Part shown: one piece after another, positions 10,826-20,247 of the stretch
Numbering within the stretch: the stretch's first letter is position 1
How the letters are laid out: every line of letters begins with the position of its first letter
Assembly (NCBI GenBank): GCA_002286855.1
Contig: NRSV01000097.1
Span: 1 to 64,000 of the forward strand
DNA from: Bipolaris cookei
Taxonomy: Eukaryota; Ascomycota; Dothideomycetes; Pleosporales; Pleosporaceae
Direction of reading: 5' to 3'
Length of the DNA stretch: 64,000 nt
Made by a program: the position numbers and the translations under genes
Notes under the pieces: generated by a model
Told to the model about the DNA's origin: nothing
The model's database searches: none
Seen by the model: the letters and a program-made list of their open reading frames with translations, nothing else

Positions 10826-11476
10826 ATGGCTTCCTTTTCAACCACCAATACCGCTCTCATCATGCTTGACATACAAAAGGGTATCATGATGGGCAATTTC
10901 CCAGACAAGACACAGGAATACATTAGCCAAGCATTCAGGCTGCTCGAGGCCGTGCGCTCTGCCAACAAGTCTGGCAACAAGCCCCCCATCACCGTTGTAC
11001 ATGTAAACGTTGCCTTCCGGCCCGGCCGACCAGAGCTCAACCCAGCGAGCAATATGGCCGAGCGGCTCAAAAACGTTCCTGCTAACGTCTTTGTCGAGGG
11101 TGACCAGTCCGTCGCCCTCTTCGACGAGCTTACACTTCCCTCCAAGCCAGACGGAGGCGACGCTGCTGCTCATACACGCCAACAAGACAACGTCTTTGTT
11201 ACCAAGCGTCGCGTCTCCGCCTTTTCTGGCACAGACCTAGCCACTGTCCTGCGCGGGCGCGGTGTGAGCCATCTTGTTCTGTGCGGCGTGGCTACTGCGG
11301 GCGCCGTGCTGTCAACCGTCCGAGAGGCTGCCGATCTGGATTACAAGCTTACCGTCCTTAAGGACCTGTGTTTGGACAAAGACGAAGAGGTGCACCGGTT
11401 GCTGGTAGAGAAAGTGTTCCCCGTGCAAGCCGAGGTACTGGAAGCAGACGAGTGGGTTGCTCGAGGCTTTGCCTGA
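10826..11476 (+). CDS. Isochorismatase-fold cysteine-hydrolase family protein lacking the catalytic Cys
   Basis: Single-exon gene, 216 aa, normal size for the family. The first catalytic Asp is in ALIMLDIQKG (Asp15) and the catalytic Lys is in VFVTKRRVSAFSGTDL. The third catalytic position, Cys in the usual G-x-x-T-x-x-C-V motif, is Ala here (GVATAGAVLST). The following AADLDYKLTVLKDLCLD and VFPVQAEVL segments match a subgroup that I recall also lacks this Cys. So the fold is secure, but hydrolysis by the classical Cys mechanism is doubtful. Substrates across the family include isochorismate, nicotinamide and ureido acids; none can be assigned. No signal peptide, so probably cytosolic. It shares a divergent promoter region with the Zn2Cys6 regulator. 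Confidence 0.87.
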   Translation: MASFSTTNTALIMLDIQKGIMMGNFPDKTQEYISQAFRLLEAVRSANKSGNKPPITVVHVNVAFRPGRPELNPASNMAERLKNVPANVFVEGDQSVALFDELTLPSKPDGGDAAAHTRQQDNVFVTKRRVSAFSGTDLATVLRGRGVSHLVLCGVATAGAVLSTVREAADLDYKLTVLKDLCLDKDEEVHRLLVEKVFPVQAEVLEADEWVARGFA

Positions 11477-12544
11477 AGGGGTGAGGATCCAAGGGTCATT
11501 GTGATCAGGCACGTTCATCGTGCAGTTGACGTATGTCGTCGCACATTCTTTTCAAGGACGCTAGAGCAGCAGCGGAAGATTCTGAACTATCATCTACAAA
11601 CCACTATAGCTTACTCACAAGACAATATCAACCGAGAATGACTCTAATATATTCTTCCTATAGTATATTCAATAGTTTTAGGAAGCAAATACACAATCAT
11701 TCTTGCTACACAGCCCAGTATATACCCATGGGACACAACATTACAGCGCAACACAACCCCAGGCAACAATTGTCAATGTCAACTATCAATTGACCCTATT
11801 TCACGGAGCAGAGAAGGTTTGCCTTGAAACTATCACAACCGATATCTGGGCCTCCGGCCGCAGCGCCTGATACAATTGATTGAAAAAAAAGTCCAAGCTG
11901 AGCAATTAAAGGAGACGATAAAGCTTATGCGTCGAATTCTGGTCGATAGAGACAGCACGTGTCGAGTCTCGGGATGTTGCATCCATCAAATGAGTAGTAA
12001 TAGCCCGGACAGCACCATGACCTAATCTGCATCTTCACCTGAGAAGAAAATTTGAATGGACTAGAATACTGCTCAAACAAAGAAATTTGGTAACCTGTAG
12101 CGTTGGTCTCAGCTATACATGTAACATAGTCCGAGCTTGAAGAACGCGGAGGAACTATTTAAGCGATTTCAATCATAGAGAGTCTGATCGAGAACGTTTG
12201 TATCACGAGAGAATTGAGATACAATCAATGTTACAACTTGTAGTGATAGCTTCACAACAGCTACGATCAAAGCACAGGCTTGCAATAGCGCAAATCATGT
12301 CAATAACCATGACTAGCCCCAACCATAGCAAGGGTTTGAAGTTTTTTTATCACATCTATCATTGCTTTTTATATACCGCCCAAAAGTCTATATCCTCACG
12401 TATAAAAGCAAAGACGTTGTTCGCTGTTTCCTATTCAGCATCCCAGAATCACAACTTGAACAATCATACCAAGCCCCCTCTTCCTAAACCCTTCCTCACT
12501 GCCCTTTTGCAAGTTACATATTAGTACTCGCCACAAAAGCCAAA
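11477..12544. other. AT-rich intergenic region, no supported gene
   Basis: Short frames at 11533-11793 and 12198-12524 show no domain or signal features. The right end is the likely promoter of the small secreted-protein locus; a TATAAAA occurs near 12400. Confidence 0.5.
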
Positions 12545-12950
12545 ATGGTCCGCATAATCTCCATCGTAGCCAGCTTTCTTGGACCTCCTCGCCTCAGCAG
12601 AGGCCTGCCATGGCTACTACCAGTGCAAGTACACCGACGGATCTTATTGCTGTGTACGTTGTGACTCCCCCCCCCCCCCCCCCCGCAAAAAAAAAACACT
12701 AAATATTCCCTTACTCCTTCGTTTACGAGAGCTACTACTCATACTAATTCCCAATTAGGTTTTTTTTACAGTAGCAAGGGACCAGATGCTTGCCCCTGGT
12801 TCTGCGATGGAGCCATCACAGGTTGGACGCCGAAGTGCATTAGCACGTTTGTTGGTGACAAGCGACCTTTGTATGCTATACTAACCTTTTTTCTGACTTT
12901 TGTAAACGGTGTACTGACATTTGTATTTATTTATTTTCAGGTGCGAATAA
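12545..12950 (+). pseudogene. Small 8-Cys secreted protein (effector-like), frameshift in signal peptide
   Basis: ATG 12545 opens a signal-peptide-like stretch (MVRIISIVASFL). One base out of frame, at the TTTCTT run near 12574-12580, the sequence continues as a hydrophobic tail and a mature cysteine-rich region (ACHGYYQCKYTDGSYCC). Two introns then fit: about 12652-12758, containing an 18-C and a 10-A run, and 12871-12940, with a strong TTTTCAG acceptor. Exon 2 encodes DACPWFCDGAITGWTPKC, and the last 10-nt exon ends the protein with Cys-Glu-stop at 12950. Eight Cys in roughly 55 mature residues is typical of fungal small secreted proteins. The frameshift removes the product unless the run is a sequencing error. 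The first donor could also be 6 nt further right. I recognise no named family. Confidence 0.55.
12667..12684 (+). repeat. 18-C homopolymer inside an intron
   Basis: Eighteen consecutive C, then GC and ten A. It sits in the first intron of the small secreted-protein locus. Runs this long are unstable and error-prone in sequencing. Confidence 0.95.
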
Positions 12951-13218
12951 GGGGCCAAGAAGCGGCAACAAGACCCATTTTGGGAAGAACGTTCATGAGC
13001 AACCGGTCAAGATAGACGGCAATGGGTTTGAGTTTGATAACGGAATAGTGAACTACTGATTGATCAAGAATAATCATAAGTAAAAATTTGAACCAGACGA
13101 GTCGTACCCATGCCTTTATACGGGTACAATGCATTAAAAAATTATAGTGGTGAGATATATATGTGCCAATCAAGTGTATGGAATAGAGATTCCAGAATGT
13201 ATCGTACATTTCCATGCT

Positions 13219-14880
13219 CTACCTACAGCTCTGGTGGCTGCCGACCGAACCCCCCAAAGAAGCATTCCCTACTGCCCTTTGAGGGTAAGGACACAGCAGG
13301 TTTGTCTGGTTGACCGTATTGACGGCATCTAAAGAATCAGGAGCGACACCTTGCTCAACCCATTTCACAAGCGCGTCCAAAACTCTCAACGGCTGCCCGC
13401 CAGCTCCTCCCGTGCAATGGCTTAGCCCTGGAGCCTCGAATAGTCGGTAAAAGTCGTGTATATCAGGCGAGATTTCTTTTACGGCGTTGTAGTAATGTCT
13501 TGTGTTGCGAAATGGGATGCCGTTGTCCGCCTATTTCTCATCTTAATACTAAGGTACTTGAAATTTCTTGCTTCAAAACATCGAAGAACTCACCATTCCG
13601 TGGTACGTAATCATTTTCCCACCGGCGCGGTGAAAATCTCGCAGGTCCGGGTCGCCAGTCCCAATTATCGAGTCAAACTCTCGGATTCCCTGGAGAAAGA
13701 CTTGTTCGTAATCTTTTCTCGACATGGTACCAGCATTGAACTTGGCGTCCTTCTTTACAAACAACCTGATCCAGTCGGTCCATGTTGTTCGGGGCACAGC
13801 GGTACAGGTTCCATTTGCCGAACAGGTCGTTTGCGCAGGACATTCCTCGGCTGTAAGATTGGTTTCGAAGCCGTGAGAATACCAGAGTTGCGAGCCGTCG
13901 CTTGCGTGAGCTCCGCTCCATGCTGCTTCCGCGACCTTGGCTGCAGTTTCTGAAACGCTTACTGTGGACCTAGTAGTACCTGGACAGTCAATCGTCTTTC
14001 CAACCATCGAGTAAGGGTTGAACTGGCAAGCGTCTGGGTTGGAGATGAGTCCATCTAGGGTACCATCTTGGCTGTCGCAGGCTTTGATAGCAGCTGTAGT
14101 GAGTGCATCGAGCTCACATGGACGAGGGTATCTGCCCATCTCACTCATGACCTGTTGCGGATAGTATGCTGAGATGAAGAGTTGCGAGTAGTATATCGCA
14201 GGTGCAGCAGCCGCAATACCATCATACAAGCCGGGATATCGTTGCGCAGCCATGATGCCTTGTCGCCCTCCTTGCGAACACCCGCTAAAGTATGAGTACT
14301 TTGGGGCTGTACCGTAAAAATCCCTGATGATACTTTTCGCCGCCAGCGTGGCGTCGCTAATGGAAACAGATGCAAAGTTTTGAAGCGCATAGAGATTGAC
14401 GTTTCCAGGACTCAACAATGCCCAGTCATCGGGGATGTTTGATATTGGAACCCCAGCATCCGTAGCCACTGTTGCGTACCCTCCCGCTAGGCCTGCATAC
14501 ATGCGTTCATCAATGACTGGGTGTAGGCCCGCTACCCAGCCTCCGCCACCGATACCTTGAAGGCGGTGATTCCAGGTTGGTTTTATAGGTAGGAAGATCT
14601 TGGTCGTAACCTTGTCGTTGGTGCCTGGGTGCGTATGGGTGATGGTAACGTTGCAGAAATGCAAGTTTTGCGCATCGACATCGCCAGAGTTTGGATTGTT
14701 GGAGTACGGCACAAAGGTGGAGTGATTCTCAACCAGGGAAGCCGCAATGCTCTGGAACTCGGCCCCATAGACGATGGGTAACGTGAAGACGCTCGACTCA
14801 CAGTTGTTTGCGATTGAAGACATGGCATGGAAGTTTATTTGTTGCGCATATTGGTATCCGAGCGGAGGATGTGCTGCCAT
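13219..14880 (-). CDS. Tannase / feruloyl esterase family serine esterase
   Basis: Exons 14880-13594 and 13530-13219 (intron 13531-13593, 63 bp, phase 0); 532 aa. The family core is clear: LQGIGGGGWVAGL, ATDAGVP, and YFSGCSQGGRQGIMAAQRYP with the nucleophile Ser directly after Cys. The charge-relay Asp is in HGM-ADNGIP, split by the intron, and the His is in GLSHCTGGAGG. This gives the CS-D-HC pattern, in which a disulfide bridges the residues beside Ser and His. Such enzymes release gallic or ferulic acid from tannins or plant cell walls and are normally secreted. No signal peptide follows ATG 14880: the N-terminus (MAAHPPLGYQYAQQINFHAM) is hydrophilic. The true start may be an undetected upstream exon, the leader may be lost, or the protein may stay intracellular. 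Confidence 0.88.
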
Positions 14881-16076
14881 GGCTTTTATGTGGGAAATGT
14901 GTTCTTTGTTCCTGTGGGGACTTCATCTTCATAGTCCTCCGTCACACTAAGTACGTGCGTTCACCGTTTCAGTGAATGGTAAACATGCTTTTTTACAATC
15001 AAAAGTAGATGAGTTGACATATACCTTTCATCTACTGTCAAGGTCAGATTGGCCAAAAGGACATATCGTGATGATAGGGGGATGCAGCCATGCCGTATGT
15101 GAATCAAGTGCTTACAAAACTGGAGCGTTAGTCTTGACTGTGGTTCTGATGCGGTAGTGGCGCAGCATGTTTCATTTGTTCTTGGTACATAACTCACTAT
15201 ATTTTAATGAAGTGGCGCATACTCCGAACCTTTCGCTTGCATGCCTTATCATCATCCAACCCTGACTGCCGGGCCGATATACGGCTTGTTCCATGGCTTT
15301 CATAATGGTGTAGGCAGTTCTTAAGGTTATTGTGAGATCATAGAGAGACTCGGGTTTAGTTTAAGATGTCTAATTAGGTTGCGTGGCTGATGGCTAGTGG
15401 GTGACCGTTACGCGGGCCCGCTGCATAGTAGTACGTAGTAGTAAGCAGGGGCTTCGGGTAGTAGTAATACTAGTACTATGTAGTACTACGTACATAGACT
15501 AGTCTACTACTACGTGCCGGGAGCATCTATGCGAAAGCCGGCAATTGTAAGGATATGTACAAGAGTGCACAACAGCCATGCCAGACAAGGTTGCTCTATA
15601 AACCATCAATCTCCCTGTGCAAATGGTTGGACCGCTTCGGCTGTTGGATCTTTGTTGGCGGCGAGACTGCAGGGGACCAGAACATAGCCGTGGCACGTAC
15701 TAGCCTGTGGAGGGCAACTTGCTCAAACTGCCTCACACCTGCATGCGCCTGGTTTCGCCCAGGAATACGCCTTCTCCAACGGCTCACTCCTGATGGGTAA
15801 ATCCACATATTGTAAATCCACATGTACAGTAACTCGTAGCATTAGCCCGTTACTAGCATGCATTAAATTGCCCGTCGTCGCCAGCGCCACATCTCGCTGC
15901 CTGATTGACGGGATCGCCTGTGCATCCTTCAGTTCCTGCAGCTAGGCTGAGACTGGCGACAGGATGAGATGAGGGCAACTGTTAGCAAATACAGAATCAT
16001 TGCAACCAAAATGTCTCCTGGATCTTCCATCCTCCACTCTCTACGCACATATGGCCCTCAGTAATATTACCTGAGC
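14881..16076. other. Intergenic region with a TAGTAC-rich palindromic patch
   Basis: No convincing gene on either strand. It holds the repeat patch listed at 15425-15515 and the promoters of the flanking divergent genes (tannase, DJ-1-fold). Confidence 0.55.
15425..15515. repeat. TAGTAC/GTAGTA-rich patch with palindromes
   Basis: Built of TAGTAGTACGTAGTAGTA, then ATACTAGTACTATGTAGTAC and its continuation to CTACTACTACG. GTAGTACTAC (15480-15489) is a perfect palindrome, and the left GTAGTAGTA units are mirrored by right CTACTACTAC units, so the strand could fold back. Related GTAGTACTAC sites recur elsewhere in the window. Confidence 0.6.
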
Positions 16077-17107
16077 ATGATGTTCAGACAGCTCATCAAG
16101 GCTCTTTGCTTCTGGTCTCTCCTCCTCCTAGCACCTTTTGTCGTCGGCCAGAATACCTTGGAGCATGCTTTTAACAAGAGAAGAACCCTGAGCATCGGCA
16201 TTGTACGTCGTGCGCCGCCTATCCCCCCTCTTCAAGACTCAAAATCCCTACGACTGACTCTTTTTCAAGATCATCTTCGATGGCTTTGAGCCTATTGAGG
16301 TCTGGGGACCGCTTGAATACCTAACATCTGTGAGTTGTCCGCCCGTGTGCAGGCTGCATCATCACTGAAAGCCCACAAAGTTGTCGGCCTTCTACAAGAT
16401 GACCCTTTCCATCATCTCATACCAAAAGGGTCCTGTAAAAGGCACAGTCAGTGCGCGACTCCAGCCACATCTTGGGGGTGATTTTGGCAGCACGCTTGGC
16501 GCAGAAACAGCAGTTACCCACACGTTTGCCGACGCACCAGCTCTCGATGTCATCCTGGTTCCCGGTGGTACGGGCGTCATCAACGCTACCTTGAGCAATA
16601 GGACCGAGATTGAGGATTTCCTTGTTCGTCGTGCCGACCAGGCCGAATATATTCTCGGACTCTCGTTTGGAGTAACGCACCTGGCACGATCGGGACTCCT
16701 CAACGGCAAACGCGCCACGACCAATAAGAGCGGCTACAAATGGATCGTAAACTATGGCCTAGAGGTCAACTGGGTTCCACAGGCTCGGTGGGTTGTTGAT
16801 GGTAAATTCTGGACCGCTTCTGGCATGATGGCCAGCATGGACATGACCTATGCCTGGTTGTCCCATGTTTATGGAACTGAAGGGCCTGTCAATCAGCAAA
16901 CGAATGGTATCGAGTATGCTCCACATCTTGATTCTTCGTGGGACCCCTATGCCGTCGTTTTCAGTGTCAGTCGAGACCATGTTCTCCCCTGAAACCTATT
17001 GTCTTGTCCTGATTGCTGATATCCCCTAGGTTCCTGGTGCGAATGCGAGCATACCCTCCCAAGATTGCGTTGGACCCATCGGAACATGGGTGAACAGAAC
17101 AATGTAA
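16077..17107 (+). CDS. Secreted DJ-1/PfpI-fold protein with Ser in place of the nucleophile Cys
   Basis: Exons 16077-16202, 16270-16329, 16381-16965 and 17030-17107; introns of 67, 51 and 64 bp, all phase 0; 282 aa. A strong signal peptide (FWSLLLLAPFVVGQ) precedes the domain (IIIFDGFEPIEVWGPLEYL, then DVILVPGGTGV). At the nucleophile elbow the sequence is YILGLSFGVTHLARSGLLNG, where relatives have a Cys after the third or fourth residue (pattern VCTG); here that residue is Ser. The following KRATTNKSGYKWI is normal for the family. Secreted fungal DJ-1-like proteins are common and poorly understood; loss of Cys argues against glyoxalase or peptidase chemistry. The frame ends in TAA at 17105-17107, but AAT|GTAAGT there is also a good donor, so a further 3' exon cannot be excluded. 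Two in-frame ATGs (16077, 16080) are equivalent. Confidence 0.83.
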
Positions 17108-18496
17108 GTCACACTCGCGTTGATACTTGGGGCCTGAGGTCGTCGGAACAACGCCAGTTTGCTGAGGTCATATGGACACTCGCGCTCAGAAGAGCGAACC
17201 GCGGCTTTTCATCTTCTGCATCTCAATTCTAGATCGTTCCATCACAACTTGATGAGGATATGACTTGGTACAACTTTTTAATTCCGTACCATGCATTTCA
17301 ATAGGCATAATAGTCATTCAACACGCTTACACAAATGGAAGATTTATAAAGAGTTGATAGTAATACTAAATAATCCTTTATACGTACCATCGGGTTTAAA
17401 ATACCCTTGATCGATATAAGAGATTTAAATCTAAAAGATCTGATTACTACCAGGGTATTTTCTTTAATAATCTCTTTGAAAATATATAATGCAAATACAC
17501 TCATATACCACTGAAAACTTCCACATATACAAAGATTACCGAAGAGCGCTTCTACGGTGGTGTGAGCGCGCGAAGCGAGATGCTACAAAAAGGGGTATTG
17601 TGAATGATTTGGTCGAGTCACGGAGAGTTTTGTTCATGTTTGAGAATGTGATTTTCTTTTGTAGTGGAAAATGTATTTGGGTAATGAAGGATTGAGGAGC
17701 GCTTGATAATTGCATTTGGGCGTTGGTCATTGACGCTCGACTCTCAACGAGAGCCAGAAAAGCTCTGAGTAGGGGCCTTACCTGATGACTATTACACCAT
17801 TTTGGTTAGATCTTACACTGCATGTAATAAAGAGAGGCGAGGCTTAATAGAGCTGGTCCGAATGTATCGATGAGGGATGGGGCTAAGCATGCGCTGTTCC
17901 GGTTTAAGACGGAATATCGGCACGACAACTTCTCTTTCTGCGCCAAGGCAAAACGCCCTGAATCCTTGGATTACAAAGTAACGCTCCGCCAAGTTTAGGA
18001 ACTTTGGGTTCTCATGAGACGGTGTGGATGTTTTGTGGTACAACGCTCAGTCTCTGTCTGGATAGTTCACGGCACATAAACCCTTAGTACTCGATTGAAT
18101 CTAATGAACTTGCATTCGATTTCCAGAATCTATGCTGAACACATAAAGCCAAAAGCGTCCTTCCTGCTTCCTGCGGACTCGTTTGCCAAGGACATCAAGG
18201 CGTCTGTTCCTATTGACAGGCTGACCGGATCATAAGCAGTAACTCAAAAGGCAGACGGCAATATGACCTTTTGTACTATGGATATCGGACAATGGAACCT
18301 CTTTTACACACCTTGTATCTACTTAATATCCGGGCCAATATGCAAGTTACGATACTTAGCAGGACAAACGATATCCATACAAAAGGGGTATATGCAGCGT
18401 CGAGAACGAGAAATCAGACACACCACGCTCAAACCCCTGTATCTATACCTTTCCAAAACATCTCCATCATCGACCCACCAAATCTTCCCTACCATC
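17108..18496. other. Intergenic, AT-rich, no supported gene
   Basis: Short frames at 17489-17695 and 17813-18043 lack any feature I can support. The stretch 17275-17510 is strongly AT-rich. Confidence 0.55.
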
Positions 18497-18763
18497 ATGA
18501 AACCTTCCACCCTCCTTCTCTTGCTGTCCGGCGCCTCCTCTGCCTGAATCGTCCGAAACTGCCGCGGCAACCTCGAGCACAACTGGCGAGCCGGCCGCTG
18601 CTACAACTACGACGCCGAAACGAGTCTCATGTACCAAAGCAACAACGGGTGCCATATTACGTTTTACGAAAGGGATGAATGTACCTGTGTGGGGTGGGAG
18701 TTTAAGAGCCAGGATAAATGCCTTGCGTTGCCTGGGAATTTACGGATTAGGGGAGGGGGTTAG
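18497..18763 (+). pseudogene. Small 6-Cys secreted protein (effector-like), stop codon after the signal peptide
   Basis: ATG 18497 opens a textbook signal peptide (MKPSTLLLLLSGASSA) that ends at TGA 18545-18547, codon 17. The same frame then stays open for 71 codons to TAG 18761-18763 and encodes a mature cysteine-rich region starting IVRNCRGNLEHNWRAG. It has six Cys, including an ECTC pair, and an NNGCHITFYERDE segment. An open frame beginning exactly at the expected cleavage point, with spaced Cys, is unlikely by chance. The TGA could come from TGG or CGA by one transition of the RIP type. Options: a pseudogene, a presence/absence-type allele of an effector-like gene, or stop readthrough. 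No splice pair removes the stop. No named family recognised. Confidence 0.6.
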
Positions 18764-19174
18764 GGGCGATGAGTAGTTGAATAGAGGTTCTGGACATATA
18801 GAGGGGTTTGGGAGATGAAGATGAAGGGTCCTATAGGAAGATAACAGAATGCTTGAAAGGTCCATGCCTTTTTTTATTGTATATTCAGTCCGCTCGTCTT
18901 CCATTTTGACTCATATAGCATCCCCATCATGATTTGGTATCTAGCCCTCTCTCCACATCAGCAGTGCGCTTACACCACCGATCCAAGCGTCACAGGCATA
19001 TCTCATGACCAGCCGTAAGAAGACGGGGCATAGTGTTTCGTCATGTTGCTAGCTGCCTACTCCCAGTCGAAAGCTTTGATCGAGCCTTGCGCAAGAAGAG
19101 CAAGTCCGAGATCGAGTTTGCAAAGCACTAGTAGTAGCAATGATATCTTTTCTTTTGCATACTTCGGAGCATTG
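18764..19174. other. Intergenic, no gene seen
   Basis: Contains the 3' flanks of the small secreted-protein locus (+) and the glycine-zipper gene (-). Nothing else recognised. Confidence 0.6.
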
Positions 19175-19900
19175 CTATACCGCTGCTTTATTCCGCACCT
19201 CCAGCTTCCTTGGTTTCTTCTTCTCCTTCACCGCATCACTATTTTTAATTTTGCTTTCCTCCTGCGCCTTCCGCTGCCTCGAAATCTCATCTGCAGCCTG
19301 TCTCAGCGCCTCAGGATCCGGTATGCCATCTTCTTCACTTGCCATCTGCTCCTGCATCTCTTCGTCCACTTTCTTTTCGTTTGCAGAGTCTTTTCCGTCC
19401 TCCTCGCCGTCCGATTTCTTGACATCATCACCATCCTTTTCCCCTTTCTTACCCCCAAGTTTTATCCATGGCCCGTGTACACCGCCGACCCCAGCTCCGA
19501 CAAGGGTGCCAACCGCCGTCGTAGGTATTGTAGCGACAGTTCCCACAAGCGTTCCCACGACGGTGCCCAGTCCGGCTCCAACAGCCATGCCGATACCCCC
19601 ACCACCCATACTTCCTTGGAAAGCACCCGAGCTCAGCATCCGCGCCTTCTTGCTGTTCCCATGGGCTTCAATCTCCTTCTCGTATGCATCTCGCAGGTAC
19701 TTTTCACGCTTGGCTGGGTCTTTGATGGTTTCGGCGGCGGCGCGAAGAGAGGATGCAGTTTTTGCGGATGCAAGCGCTGATTCGGCGCTGACTGCGGCTT
19801 GTTTTAATTTGTCTTCGGGACTCTCTGACTTGGCGGCAATGTTCTTGAGCTCATCTTCAGGGACAGAAAGAGTCTGCTGGTTCAGTTTCTTAGGCGGCAT
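19175..19900 (-). CDS. Glycine-zipper protein, conserved fungal hypothetical
   Basis: 241 aa from ATG 19900 (MPPKKLNQQTLSVPEDELKN), single exon. The frame is open further upstream, but that part reads like untranslated leader. The N-terminal third is charged and probably helical (DPAKREKYLRDAYEKEIEAH). The centre is a long Gly/Ala/Val segment with GxxxG spacing (GGGGIGMAVGAGLGTVVGTL and TTAVGTLVGAGVGGVHGPW), the signature of glycine-zipper membrane-inserting helices. The C-terminal third is very acidic/basic with a predicted coiled coil (DPEALRQAADEISRQRKAQE). The product probably associates with a membrane and may oligomerise; no biochemical role is known to me. Both other-strand frames across this gene are composition shadows. 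Confidence 0.72.
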   Translation of the reverse strand: MPPKKLNQQTLSVPEDELKNIAAKSESPEDKLKQAAVSAESALASAKTASSLRAAAETIKDPAKREKYLRDAYEKEIEAHGNSKKARMLSSGAFQGSMGGGGIGMAVGAGLGTVVGTLVGTVATIPTTAVGTLVGAGVGGVHGPWIKLGGKKGEKDGDDVKKSDGEEDGKDSANEKKVDEEMQEQMASEEDGIPDPEALRQAADEISRQRKAQEESKIKNSDAVKEKKKPRKLEVRNKAAV

Positions 19901-20247
19901 CGTCAAGGGGCACGCTATTTGGAAAAGATTCAGTCTCTTATATTGCGTGAGATTTTTGTAGATATCACAGAAATGCCATGTTAGGAATCGCATGCAAACT
20001 GGCAAGAAGTGCCATCATCTAAAGTGCGATGCCTGCTCTGACGTCATTTGTCACGTCTCCGCGGTTCAAAACTTGGAATACATGTACTACTACGACAGCA
20101 AAACAAACATAATGTTATCACATTCACAGAATCACGATTCGATTTGGGTGGATGCTCTGATACTGTTGTATTAAATTTGCGGGCCGAGCATCAAGTATGA
20201 GCATGCTATGGTCGCATTAATGTATGTGCTAACTACTCACCTATTAC
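19901..20247. other. Tandem-gene spacer, no gene seen
   Basis: Upstream region of the glycine-zipper gene and 3' flank of the alpha-glucosidase gene, both on the minus strand. Confidence 0.6.

Noticed and set aside
13456..13953. 165-codon plus-strand frame
   Set aside because: Antisense to the tannase/feruloyl esterase gene and spans its intron.
19043..19961. Two long plus-strand frames (245 and 273 codons)
   Set aside because: They lie antisense to the glycine-zipper gene, are Ser/Phe/Leu strings, and reflect its codon composition.
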